Below, piece after piece: positions 47,949 to 58,591 of a DNA stretch of 64,000 nt. Source of the stretch: Siphonodentalium dalli (lineage: Eukaryota > Mollusca > Scaphopoda > Gadilida > Siphonodentaliidae); the NCBI GenBank assembly GCA_032622095.1, contig CP136064.1, positions 170,882,310 through 170,946,309 of the forward strand, given 5' to 3'. Numbering within the stretch: position 1 is the first letter of the stretch; each line of letters begins with the position of its first letter. Under the pieces are notes generated by a model. That model did no database searches. It was not told the origin of the DNA and saw nothing but the letters and a program-made list of their open reading frames with translations. Both the position numbers and the translations under genes were made by a program.

Positions 47949-48649
47949 AATGCATTTCGATGTGATCAAAAAGGTGTTGAATAAGGTAGCCTATAATAAG
48001 TTATTTGTTGCAGTAAACCGCTAATGCTAGATTAAATCTGCCTACTCATTGTAAACAAGAAAACTAGTCTTATATTTTATATACAGCTGCAATAATTCTT
48101 TGGTTCTTTGGTCTTCTGTCGTTACTTTCAGTATACTGGTCTTCAGTTTGGAGATACTGACATCCAGCTGTTTTACCATAGAGTCTGGTGACATCTCTCC
48201 AAGTAGCTTAAAAAGATTTTTATTTTATTTTAATTATACATCATTCAATGTGCTAGTGAAAATGATATGCATTTTGTTAAAAACATTTTAGCATCAACTC
48301 AATGTGACTACAGGTGCTATTCAAATTCATTTTGAACTTAGAACATATTAAAAAATGTATCTATTTCTAAAGTATTTATTTGCGAGCATTTCACCTTGAT
48401 ACTGTCATCAAACCTCCATAATTCTGGAAAGAAGCGTCATTTGATCTGACTGGAATGTTACATCCATTTGCTGAAGCTCAAAATTATGGTTCAATGCCAC
48501 ATCATGTTGTAATATTGGTCATGTATTCATGTAGATAACCCCTTCTTAAGACAATTTATCTGAGCTTTTGATTTTAAGTTTAAGTACTGATATATGTATT
48601 ACTGTGATCATATCTTTGAGTGAGACTTTGACCAAGTATCAGTTATAGC

Positions 48650-48707
48650 TAATCGTTATCGCCAAGGTATGGTTAAACATCTGCTGATCGTGATCGGCCT
48701 CTCGTTA
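48650..48707 (+). repeat. Conserved ~58-bp motif, copy 2
   Basis: This copy matches 14427-14485 at nearly all positions, including TCGCCAAGGTATGG, TTAAACATCTG and the hairpin GCTGATCGTGATCGGC. The C-to-T change in the stem keeps pairing as G-U at RNA level. Confidence 0.7.
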
Positions 48708-48729
48708 TATATTAATTAAGTGCAGTGAC

Positions 48730-49034
48730 GCTCGAGACAGTCAGTTTTATTGGTGGAGGAAAGCCCACACAGACACTACACACCAATGTCTGAGACTATC
48801 TGTGGCAGCCTCTATGTGGTGAAACCACCGAACCCCGGAAGTAACTGACAAACTTGACCAGATAACTGAATGAGTGGTACTTGCCAGCCCCCTTTCGTTG
48901 ATCCGATCGTGGAAAGACCCATTGCGGGAAATCCAGGGATAGAGGGATTCGAACTCACCCAGACATTGCTGGTCGGTCTATGTTAATTGGCACGAAGGAC
49001 CATCCACCTTACCAACTGGACCACCGGGGCCCCC
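48730..49034 (-). mobile_element. tRNA-derived SINE, copy 2
   Basis: On the minus strand the element starts GGGGCCCC. It has an A box TGGTCCAGTTGG (fits TRGYNNARNNGG) and a B box GAGTTCGAATCCC, spaced as in a tRNA promoter with a longer insert. The body then runs through GGATTTCCCGCAATGGG and ends GTGGGCTTTCCTCCACCA. Transcription would be by RNA polymerase III. Confidence 0.85.
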
Positions 49035-49363
49035 TTATTTCATGTTACAATCAGTCACAATCTTGTCAGGTATCATAAGGAATGGCTTGGAGACTCAAAG
49101 ACTTCTATTCTGATGCCCAACTTACCCTATTCTGTACATCTGGGGTGTTTTAGCACTTGTTGCGTATTTTAGACACTCATAGAGTAGAGTGTAAAAGGGC
49201 TTCAGTAAAAAAATTGCAAATGGTTGGAGAAAAAATGTGTTTTGCAGCATTTTGAACTCCCACCCACCTCGGCATACCTTCCTGCAAATTTTTAAGGACC
49301 CACCCCCCCCCATCATAAAATAGTCTAAGGGAAGTGATAGAGGTGATATTTAGACTAGTGATG

Positions 49364-49660
49364 TATCGATTATCGGTATCGGCTATCGGATCGGGCCGAT
49401 ATATGTGGTATCGGCAAAATTTAGTCTCCCGACCGATATCGTCAACCGATACATGTCGCGTCCTTTGTGAACGTTGTTACACCAATTCCTACTTTAGTAT
49501 TAAATAAATGATGGGAATTTCCAGAAAAAATAGCAACTATTTTACCCACGGATCAGCCCTCCATCACATACGGTGATATACCATGATGACAACATCGACA
49601 GGAGACTGCTGGTACACTCATGGCCCAAATAAACATTTAAAAAGGTACCGTAGTTCCGTA
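49364..49660. repeat. Palindrome-rich sequence, hAT-like left end
   Basis: TAGTGATGTATCGATTATCG starts a run of GGTATCGGC and GCCGATATATG words to about 49465. The start resembles hAT ends in this window. No right end is found before the next MITE at 49664. Confidence 0.35.
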
Positions 49661-49663
49661 CGC

Positions 49664-50006
49664 TTAAAGGTACTCACTCCGATCAGAGGGTCTTATATTA
49701 CTGTTTCTTTGGCTTCGGGGGTAAAAAATATTTGATTCGAGTCGAGGAACCCACACATCAGCTCAGAGTGATCAGATATAGATTTGTGAAATTCGTTAAT
49801 TTATCGAGATCTGGGACACTAATTTAGTCTGCATCGTGCTCAAACAGACAAATTGCGGATGTAAGATGGATAACTCAAAAATCAAGTGGTTAGTTATTAA
49901 CAATAATAACCACTTGTGGGTTCCTCGACTCGAATCAAATATTGTTTACCCCCGAAGCCAAAGAAAAAGTAATACAGGACCCTCTGATCGGATTGAGTAC
50001 CTTTAA
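49664..50006. mobile_element. TTAA foldback MITE, copy 3
   Basis: TTAA at 49664-49667 and 50003-50006 with TIRs AAGGTACTCA(C/A)TCCGATC. Shorter than the other copies because much of the right half is deleted next to the central TAACCACTTG. Its right TTAA is also the left TTAA of copy 4. Confidence 0.85.
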
Positions 50007-50475
50007 AGGTACTCAATCCGATCAGAGGGTCCCCATCTCAACAGATTCCAACAACAACATTCCGATCAGAGGGTCATATATTACTATTTCTTTGGCTTTG
50101 GGGTTAAAAAATATTTGATTCGAGTCGAGGAACCCATCAAACAAAGCTCAGAGTTATTAGATATTGATTTTTGAAATTGTTATTTTCTCGAGATGAGTAC
50201 TAATAATTGCCCTTAACTTCGTAATCTGCTCGAGATGTGTACACCAAAACACTATTCAAACAGACAAGGATGGATAACTCTAAAATTAAGTGGTAATAAT
50301 AACGCAATTTTGACTGTGTTCTGGGACAGAAAGAATAGAAATAACGAAACTTCAAAAATCGAAATCTGATAACCCCGAGCGTTGATTGGTAGGTTCCTCG
50401 ACTCGAATCAATTATCTTTTACCCCCAAAGCCAAAGAAATAGTAATATAGGATCCTCTGATCGGATTGAGTACCT
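50003..50475. mobile_element. TTAA foldback MITE, copy 4
   Basis: It begins at the shared TTAA (50003-50006) with AAGGTACTCAATCCGATCAG and ends GGATTGAGTACCTATA, where the terminal TTAA has mutated. It is arranged head to tail with copy 3. Confidence 0.85.
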
Positions 50476-50549
50476 ATAATAATTAAAGTTAAAACATAAA
50501 CTGTATACAATCTACTATATATTTTGGAAATTTTGTCTGTTTGTTGTTT

Positions 50550-51155
50550 GTCTGTTAGCTATGGCCGGGAAAACTGCCGGACGGATTGAGCCCAAACTTC
50601 CTATCTAAGGGTAAAATTCCAGATGAAGTGTCATCGCACAGCTTCTGAGAACGTCAAGAGCGCTCCTTCTCCACCCCCAGTCACAAAAATTACTGCCATT
50701 GGCACGGTGGGGTTAATCGCGTTGATAGTTAAAGAGCGTTCGTATCCACAGTGTCGTAGATAAAGAGCGTATGTGTGTAATGTGATTCTTACGTCTGGGT
50801 CTGTGCGTGTAAGACTGTATCCAGACATGAGCGTGTTGTGTGCCATACATGTACTTAGGGCTTTCCGGCTTCCGCCCGAGGTGATATTCACCTTCAAACG
50901 GGTACCCACAAACGTACCTCTTTTACGGACGGGTACCATCATGGGACGGGTACCATCATTTGTCTTGATTAAAAAGGCAGAATTAACTCAAATTAAATTA
51001 AAAAATTAACGGATTTCGACGAAATTTGATACCTAGGGATACTTTTATCGGGGGAGTGTTTTCGACGGGTCAAATCGTGATCCCAACCTGACCTTGACCT
51101 GCAAAATGGTCAATTCAAGGTCAAATCCCGGACGAAGTCAGGTCACCTGCTAGTT
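50550..51155 (-). repeat. Dispersed repeat, reverse copy of the GACTTCGTCCGGG type
   Basis: Bases 51100-51150 are the reverse complement of the head at 5797-5870 (GACCTTGAATTGACC, GACTTCGTCCGGG). The body includes a duplicated GACGGGTACCATCAT at 50929-50958. A start at GTCTGTTTGTTGTTTGTCTG (50536) resembles the microsatellite end. No gene is present. Confidence 0.6.
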
Positions 51156-51480
51156 AAAATTATTTACTAGTGCCGAGTAGCACATGTTGAAAGCGAATAA
51201 CTGACACCTCTGGCATTAGCGTGAAAATGGAATCTTCCTATGACTGAATCAGAGTAATGTACCGGTATCATTTAGTGATGTATTCATGGGGGTGTGGAAT
51301 TAATTCCACCCACGTGCGACAGTAAGTTGTCACATTGCTATTATCTTGATTGATTGTTTATTTAACTCAATGTCACAATTAAGTGGCGAATACAGAGTAT
51401 TAAATAATTAACATATATACATATATTTACAAAAGGGGGCCACTGTTGTCTGGCTTGCCATTTTTCTATGGCAGAGGTGC
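51156..51480. other. Gene-free stretch
   Basis: No features recognised before the microsatellite. Confidence 0.4.
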
Positions 51481-51484
51481 ATAT

Positions 51485-52290
51485 TTGTCGTCGTCGTCGT
51501 CGTCATCATCACCATTATCATCATCGTCGTCAACATCATCATCATAATGATCATCATCATCATCATTATCATCATCGTAATCATCATCATAATCGTCATC
51601 ATAATCATCATCATCATCATCATCATCATAATCATCATCATCACCGTCACCATTATCATCATCATCGTCACCATCATCATCATCCTCATAATCATCATCA
51701 TCATCGTCGTCGTCGTTTCATCCTCATATTCATCTTCATCATCATCATCGTCGTCGTCATAGTCGTCTTCAGTATCATCATCATCATCATCATCATCATC
51801 ACCAGCATCGTCTTCATCGACGTCATCGTCTTCATCGACGTCATCGTCGTCGTCATAGTCGCCACAATCACCACCACCATCATCATCATCATCATCATCA
51901 TCATAACATCATCGTCATAATCATCGCCATCATCATCGTTATCATGCTAATCAAAATCTTCATCATCGTCGTCGCCGTCGTCATCATCGTCGTTATTGCC
52001 ATCCTTGTCGTCGTCATCACTATCATCATCTCAAGCATATATATCATCATAATCATCGTCCCCACCATCATTATCATCATCACCATCATCGTGATTATCG
52101 CCATCAGACATCATCGCCATACTAATCATCTTCACCACCACCACTGTCATTTTCGTCATCATTATCAACATCATCATCGTCGGTTTCGTTATAATCATCG
52201 GCAGCATCACCATCAACATCATCATCGCCATTCGAAACAGTATCATCATTACCACCACCATCACATGCAGTTATTGTCATACTCCATATA
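51485..52290 (-). repeat. Imperfect (TGA)n microsatellite, possible LINE 3' tail
   Basis: On the plus strand this is 800 bp of ATC/GTC triplets with scattered substitutions. On the minus strand it follows the end of the non-LTR ORF2 by about 90 bp, where CR1/L2-type elements often carry short-repeat tails. Poly-His, poly-Ile and poly-Met frames in it are artefacts. Confidence 0.8.
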
Positions 52291-52379
52291 TATCGCATTT
52301 TCGCTATTTCTGTCGTAATATATGTCATCACCGTAATCATGGTAAGCAGATGAAGTTATAAATTGCCGCTGTCAATTAG

Positions 52380-55300
52380 TTAATTCCTATCAATAATCTT
52401 ACAACCCAACTTCACAAAGATTGCAAACTGTTTTAGAACATTCGGGTCAGCACTCGTGAGTAATTTCACTAATTTAGTTTCAGTTGGTTCCGTATGGTAA
52501 GTTTTGGGCAAATATTTTCGTCTTAAATGTGTGAGTTCCGTGCATTCTAGTGCAAAGTGTAATTCGTCGCCTATCGCCGTCTTGCATTGCTGGCAGAAAT
52601 TTGTATTCTTATTTTTCTTGTTTTCCTTTTTGGCTTTACCCCACCTTACCCTTTCAATCTGCAGTCTATGATTAGCAGTGCGTATCTTAACAATATATGT
52701 CATCAAACTGTTTGTCGTAATAGTCATATATGCTTCCATTCCGAAATTCTTTTTAAACAGCCCATAGAACTTTCCGCGATCTGATGACTCAATCGTGTTC
52801 TTCCATTGTTCAACAAATTTTGTTCTACGAACTTCCATGAATATATTCAACTCTAGTTTACTTAAAGAGTGTTGCGAGTCCCAGATGGACCCCCACCCTA
52901 GACAGGACAGCGTACTTCTGACACATGTGATCCATTTGATCGTCTTACCGTTCAAATAGGAACTTTGTTCGATGGAATAGAGAAGTTTATATAACTTTTG
53001 CGCTAATATTGAGCAATCACCTTTCACTAATCGCGACCAAAACCCAAGCATTCTCTTTTTCACTGAAATCGACAAGGGGTACCTTCCAGTTTCCCCGTAA
53101 ACCATATAGTTTGGTGTACTCGACTTCATGTGTAAGACATATTTCATAAACTTTAAATGAACCCCTTCTATGCATACGAAATTCTCGAACCCCCAAACTT
53201 CGCTACCATACAAAAGTATTGGTTCAATTGTACTATCAAAAAGTCGAAAAGCAACAGCAGGACCCAAGTTAAGGTTCCCGATTCGCTGTAGTAGACCAAA
53301 CATTGCTCTAGTACCTAATGTTTGCATACGTTTTATGGATCTGCAAAACCTTCCGTTGGTATAGAAATGTATTCCTAAATAACACCAGTTATCTACTATT
53401 TCAATATTTTCCCCATTGAGTTCAAATTGCATGGTATCAATGTCATTCGCTTTGCGATTATAAAATATAAGCATTTTTGTCTTATCTACGTTTATTGATA
53501 AATTCCACGCATCAGTGTAATCACTGTAAGCACTAAGAGCTCTTCGCATTTCCTCTGGACTTTCTGAGATCAAAACCGTGTCATCTGCATACAAAATACA
53601 TAATATGCGTAAGTAGTCACCGAATTGAGCAAAAAATGTTTCATCAACAAATGGTAAACCTTCTATACAGCAATCTTTTAAGAAGTCTTCTAGATCGTTG
53701 ACAAACACCGAAAAGAGCAGAGGCGAAAGACATCGCCCTGCCTTACGCCGATATTACACGCGAAAAATTCGGATACTGAGCTTCCTATCTTCACACATGA
53801 CTTTATTCCGTTGTACATACTTCGAATAACTTGGAAAAACTTGCCACCAATTCTATTCTTAACAAGTTTCATCATCAACCCTTCCCTCCATACCGTATCA
53901 AATGCTTTTTTCAAATCGATAAATGCGCAGTAGAGTCTTTTATTTCTAGTTAGATAAATTTCTATGAGAGCATATAAAATAAAAATGTTATCACATGTAG
54001 AGTGATGTTCCCTGAAACCACTTTGGCAGTCTTTTATCATACATGTACGGTCTGCAAACGCCTTAAGTCGGTTATTCATTATACCAGTGAATACCTTGCT
54101 TACACAGCTTAAGAGTGTGATTCCGCGATAAGAGTCCGCTTTACTCACATCACCTTTCTTTTTGTATATTGGTAGAATAGACCCATGGGTCCAGCTCTCC
54201 GGATATATTCCCGTATCGAAAATTGTATTGAATATATAGCTTTATATAGACAGGCAACATTATATATCTCGTTTCTTTAATGTATTCATTTAACACTTCG
54301 TCCACGCCAGGGGCTTTTCCATTTTTCATATTTTGAATTACTTTTAGAATCTCCTCTTTCTCAATAGGCGTATCTAAACCTTCGTCGGGACATTCGGTCA
54401 ATAAGGCATCTATATGCAAGTTTAATGTCGATTCGTTATCTCCAGATTCGTTCAAAGTTTTGAAGTGGTTATAAAATTCATCTGGAGGGACTTTAAGTTC
54501 AGTGTCATTACCCCCTTTACACGAGTACTCGTTTAAAGTTTTCCAAAAGTCCTTTGACGATGATACCCTAAGCAACTTCTCAGAAACTTTATCGCCTAAC
54601 CTTGAACTTTTCATATTCATAGTTTTTCGGTAATCTCTCTCCGCCTTCGCATATTCACCCTGTTGTGTTCATTCCTAATCCGATGGTATTTCGATTTCAT
54701 CTTTTTAAAGTATTTTCTGCGCTCGCGACATTCGTTATCAAACCATGGCCTATTACCCTTCGATCGGTTATTTTTATTCTTTTTCCTACCCATCGTCATT
54801 TCTGCTGCTCGCACAAATATATTGTTAATTTTCTCGCATGTTTCGTTTATGTCAATAATGTTCTCGGTTGTGCTTGTATCTGATAAGTTAAAATTTCTAC
54901 CAAATTCTTCCGCATATACTGCATTGAAATTCTGAAGATATGCGCCCACATTTTCCGCACCGAATTGCTTTATTTTTGGCAGTAGTTTGTTTTTATATTC
55001 GCATGATTTGTCTACATTTTGTTTATCGCGTCTGGTAGTCAAAATAATTCGAACCGGACTATGGCAGTCGGAGAATAAAGATGAAAATCGGAGAACGTCA
55101 AAATTGTCAATCATCGGTAACAAGAGGTGCGATCCAATCATATATAGTCTACCACGCTAGCGTTACGACAGGTTAACTTCCCAACTCCTTTATCGTTTCC
55201 AAATCGACCGTTCAAAATCAACAAACTATTGTCCTTGCATAAGTGCAGAAGACTGTAACCATTCTGATTAACATTATGATCCTGAGAGTATCTCTTTAAA

Positions 55301-56502
55301 ATTGATTGATCTATGTTTGTTTCAACAAGACGCCCTAGTGATGTATTTGTTTCCGGCAAGTGTGTTGTTTCAGACTGAATACACGGCTGGTTGTAGTCCG
55401 AATTAGTTGCTGTGCGGGAGTTAAAATCACCTAAAAGAATGACACATTCAGTGGCTTTCTTAATTCGTTTAAGGTCCCTGTCTACGTCTACATTCCAATC
55501 GCATTTTGCAAATTTTGTATTAGATGGCGGAATATATACAGCACCAATCAAAATATGACAGTCGCCTCTAGTGTATCTTAACCAAATTACATTTTCACAT
55601 TCATTTGGGATAATTCTACAGTATGATTCGATTTCGCGTTTTACTGCTAAAACTATTCCCCCGGAAATCCTTCCGCCGAAAACTTTTGTTCTCCCCTTCG
55701 TTGGAAATACTTTGAAACCTGAAATATTCGGTACCACTCCATCGGCCGTCTTGGATTCAGTTAGACAAATAATGTCATTTTTGCTAATTAGCTCGTTAAA
55801 TTCGGGATATTTCGACCTATTATTTAAACCACATACATTCAGGGCCAGTAATTTAAGTTTTACTCTCTCATGATCGTAGCCGTCATCATCTCTGTCAATA
55901 TCGTCGTCGTCCTCATCATCTTCGTCATCGCCATCATCATCATCACAATCGTCCTCATCATCATCGGCATCATAATCATCACCGTCGTCGTCATTATCAC
56001 CACCACCCGCAACATCATCACCATCAGTATCATCACTATCATCTTCTTTGTCATCATCACCATCAATACAATCTTCATGATAATAACAATAATAATCATC
56101 ATCATCATCATCATTATCGTCGTCACATTCTTCATTTGCATAATCGTCGTCACTGTCATCACAATCGTCATCGTCATTTTCACCACCACCGTCATCATCT
56201 TCCTCGTCTTCATTGTCATCGTCATCCCTTTCATCACCATCTTCATCGTCAACATCCCCACCATTATTATCACTAACATCATCATCATCATCGTTGTATT
56301 CATCATAATCAACTTCATCATCATTATCATCACCGTCGTCGTCCATATCATCACCATCGTCATCATCATCGTCATCATCATCATCACCGTCGTCGTCGTT
56401 GTTAAAATCGTCAACATATGAGTAAACTCTCTCGTGTTTAGTCCCAATCACATATATATCACATAACAAATTAAGTGCCATAAACACCGAACAACAAATC
56501 AA
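52380..56502 (-). pseudogene. Non-LTR retrotransposon ORF2 (endonuclease-reverse transcriptase), frameshifted
   Basis: Minus strand. The order is: an Asp-rich N-terminal tract (56430-55860), an apurinic-type endonuclease with LNVCGLNN, TESK, GDFNSR and SVVDY motifs (about 55860-55100), and a reverse transcriptase with NMKNGKAPGVD, YRGITLLS, AFIDLKKAFDTV, GVRQGD, LYADDTVL and a WCYLGIHF thumb motif (about 54330-53390). The C-terminal part ends with a Cys/His cluster (CQQCK..H..CTELTHLR). This order and the YADD box identify a jockey/CR1/L2-like element; the exact clade is not certain. Four single frame breaks interrupt the reading: near 55140 (two extra bases at TATATATG), 54660, 54240 and 53727. 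The copy cannot make an intact protein, so it is dead unless the indels are assembly errors. It lies head to tail with ORF1, 70 bp upstream. Confidence 0.9.
55860..56425 (-). repeat. In-frame Asp-coding microsatellite inside ORF2
   Basis: About 560 bp of GAC/GAT-like triplets on the minus strand encode a run of nearly 185 mostly Asp and Glu residues with Asn, Gly and Cys interruptions. The word GAGAGAGT occurs at both borders (HERV encoded before and after), suggesting that the tract was inserted or expanded between short duplicated ends. The frame is open throughout. Confidence 0.85.
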
Positions 56503-56574
56503 AATTGTGGAAAAGGATATAAGAAAATCGTAATAATTAGCATATGTCCCACAGAGAAAACGGCTAGCGTCTCC

Positions 56575-57733
56575 TCAATGTCCCTTGAATTGCTTTCCTG
56601 GTTTCACAGGAGGGGGTGAATCACCACTGTCTCGCTTACGTCGCCTAATAACCTCACGTGCAGTTTCAGCGAAAGATTCAGCAAGTTTTTCCTTTCCAGA
56701 TGGACTTAAATGAATTCCACGCTTATCCTCCTTGTCAAAAAGTTGCTTTACTATTTGTCCCTTGTTCATGAATATCGAGCTGTTGTCGATGAATTTAGCC
56801 TTGCTATATCTCAGGCACCACTGTTTGATGGCTGTGTTGGCTCGAACACACACGTCATTATATGTGGTGGTTCCGCTCCCCTTTCCCTTTTTCGGAGGTA
56901 TGCTCGACACTGACACCTCGCAGTTTTTAAAGGTCTCTTGCACATCGCGAACCGCATCCTGCATTTTGTAGTTGACACTGTCCACGTCAAAACCTGATTT
57001 GCTCAAATCGTTTGTCCCCAAATGCAGCGTCACACTCAGAATTTTATCGGGGATAATCCTGTCCCGTTTTGTTGCTTTAGCAATAAGCTCGCGAACATTC
57101 CCGGCTGTCGCACCTGAGATGAATACAACTTCTGTTCCCGGCTTGTCAACAATCACATCGCGACAGTTGCTTGCACCAAGAACAATTGATTGAATGGTTG
57201 ATTGGTTATCCTTTTCACCGTTGTGTTTAGGGTCATCATCATTATTACAGCTCACTTCGATCGACTCACCATCGGATTCACTATCATGATCAGAGTTATT
57301 ATCGCGTCGTCTATCATCGTACTGATAGGTTCGCCGATCCCGGTAACCGTTGTTAGCAACCATGGGACATTGTGCTCGGACATGCCCACTAATCATACAG
57401 ACTGAACAAACAATGGCGTTATCACAGTCACGTGCTAGATGGTTGTAATCAAAACAGCGGTAACACCTCCTTCTTGATTGGGTGCATTTCTCGGTTGGAA
57501 AGTGTGTGACGTCACAATTTCTACAATATTGTTTTGTCATGTCCGAAAATATCCTGATATGTGTCCCTCCCACATCGAGATGATTTGGAATTTCCTGACA
57601 GTCAGATATATAGAGATATCTGGTTCCTGTCTGAATCTTTAGGCCCTCCAATGTTCCCCGCACGCAACTCCCTTTAACATAGTTCCCATATGATTTGAGT
57701 GCATCAATAATCAGATCGTCAGTAGTAATGGTG
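56575..57733 (-). CDS. Non-LTR retrotransposon ORF1 with CCHC knuckles and SGNH esterase-like domain
   Basis: Minus strand, about 386 codons up to the palindrome at 57733, where the native 5' end is lost or begins. The N-terminal third has an RRM-like or unknown fold. A Cys cluster follows: CRNC, then CYRCFDYNHLARDC and CSVCMISGHVRAQC, two C-x2-C-x4-H-x4-C knuckles. An acidic linker leads to an SGNH/GDSL-type hydrolase: block I GASN (nucleophile Ser), GATAGN, block III HLGTND and block V IHLSPSGKEKLA with the His. ORF1 proteins of this plan bind the element RNA; the esterase role is unresolved. The frame runs intact to a stop 72 bp before ORF2. The ATG shown upstream (57798) lies inside the palindromic repeat, so the true start is unclear. 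Confidence 0.8.
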
Positions 57734-57947
57734 GGCACTATGGCCCAGTACCCCCAGACATGGGCACTATGGCCCAGTACCCCCCCAGACATGGGCACTA
57801 TGGCCCAGTACCCCCCCAGACATGGGCACTATGGCCCATGGGCCATAGTGCCCATGTCTGGGGGGGTACTGGGCCATAGTGCCCATGTCTGGGGGGTACT
57901 GGGCCATAGTGCCCATGTCTGGGGGGTACTGGGCCATAGTTCCCAGC
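57733..57947. repeat. Long palindrome made of ~32-bp monomers
   Basis: About three and a third monomers of GGGCACTATGGCCCAGTACC + C-run + AGACAT run from 57733 to 57840, and then the same monomers continue in reverse complement to 57947. The centre is ATGGCCCATGGGCCAT at 57840/57841. The arms of about 107 bp differ only in C-run length and one base near the end. The palindrome separates the retrotransposon ORF1 from the virus-like element. Confidence 0.95.
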
Positions 57948-58091
57948 CTGAGGATAGATGTTCCTGTCATTGATGTGACATTTCTGATCGAAAAAATGAA
58001 AATGGACTTAGAATTATTTTTTTCAAAAGGAAAATCTCACTTTGGAAAATATCAATTAGCAATCAAGAGTTTTTCTTTTCGAATATTTGGT

Positions 58092-58107
58092 GGCCCTGAA
58101 AAGGGCC
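58092..58107 (-). terminator. Histone-type mRNA 3' stem-loop
   Basis: On the minus strand: GGCCCTTTTCAGGGCC, an exact fit to the metazoan histone stem-loop consensus GGYYYUHHUHARRRCC. It is preceded by AAAAC and followed by ACC. It lies 19 nt after the OTU-like gene's stop. A purine-rich GAAAAGAAAA about 10 nt further on resembles the U7-binding downstream element. Confidence 0.8.
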
Positions 58108-58126
58108 GTTTTATTTTTGTTATAGT

Positions 58127-58591
58127 TTAGAATCCGCCACATTGAACTTCTTTGTTCGCCAAAACTTCAATTGATTTGTCTCCTCGCCTCATCCATATTT
58201 CGCATTCACAATAATGCTCGTGGCAAACGTGTGGGATCCACACTAGAGTTATTGATGACTTGAATCTTGGTGTTGATTTGTAGCCGCCTTTGGTAGCATC
58301 AAACATGACGATAGGTCGCTGTATAACAGTCGCCGCTAATTCAACCATCAATCTTGATTCAGCCAAAAGTGGTGTGCGCCGTAAATCTTGTGCCGACGCA
58401 CCAAGTTCGTCACTCTCTGCGTAGTACAGGTCAACTGCCGCATCTCTCAGAATCATCCATCCATCGGTCGTCCCGTAAACCCCGAGGCTGAGTGCCCTCC
58501 AAAACAGCGATATTTCTTCACCGTACACTGCTTTACAGTATACCCCACCGGCCATTATCTCGTCAAGATCTGTTATGTTTACAGCAGTCAT
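58127..58591 (-). CDS. OTU-like protein, catalytic Cys apparently replaced
   Basis: 154 codons starting at the second ATG (58591). An upstream ATG at 58666 would place the TATA-like GATATATG (58630) inside the gene, so I reject it; the same leader (CATTCAAAGATG) precedes the paralogous position at 60198. The pattern resembles OTU cysteine proteases: GEEISLFWRAL (residues 24-34) in the place of the DGNCLFRAL block, then YGTTDGWMILR, a VELAATVIQRPIVMFD strand-helix block (about 83-98) and HEHYC (124-128) in the place of the C-terminal HY catalytic motif. The catalytic Cys position appears to be Ser28, so peptidase activity is doubtful. OTU proteins cut ubiquitin or polyproteins. The gene is divergent from 59215 and ends in a histone-type stem-loop. 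The OTU call rests on pattern only. Confidence 0.5.
   Translation of the reverse strand: MTAVNITDLDEIMAGGVYCKAVYGEEISLFWRALSLGVYGTTDGWMILRDAAVDLYYAESDELGASAQDLRRTPLLAESRLMVELAATVIQRPIVMFDATKGGYKSTPRFKSSITLVWIPHVCHEHYCECEIWMRRGDKSIEVLANKEVQCGGF

Noticed and set aside
48941-49034. Functional tRNA gene
   Set aside because: A and B boxes are present, but the sequence between them is too long and no cloverleaf forms; it is the head of a SINE.
51468-52340. Open frames of poly-His, poly-Ile and poly-Met on both strands
   Set aside because: They are translations of the ATC/GTC triplet microsatellite and have no start context or domain.
55870-56447. Ile/Val-rich plus-strand frame and Met-rich minus-strand frame
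   Set aside because: They are other-frame readings of the Asp-coding microsatellite in ORF2.
57695-57973. Frames with repeated GHSAHVWG-type peptides on both strands
   Set aside because: Direct consequence of the 32-bp monomer palindrome.
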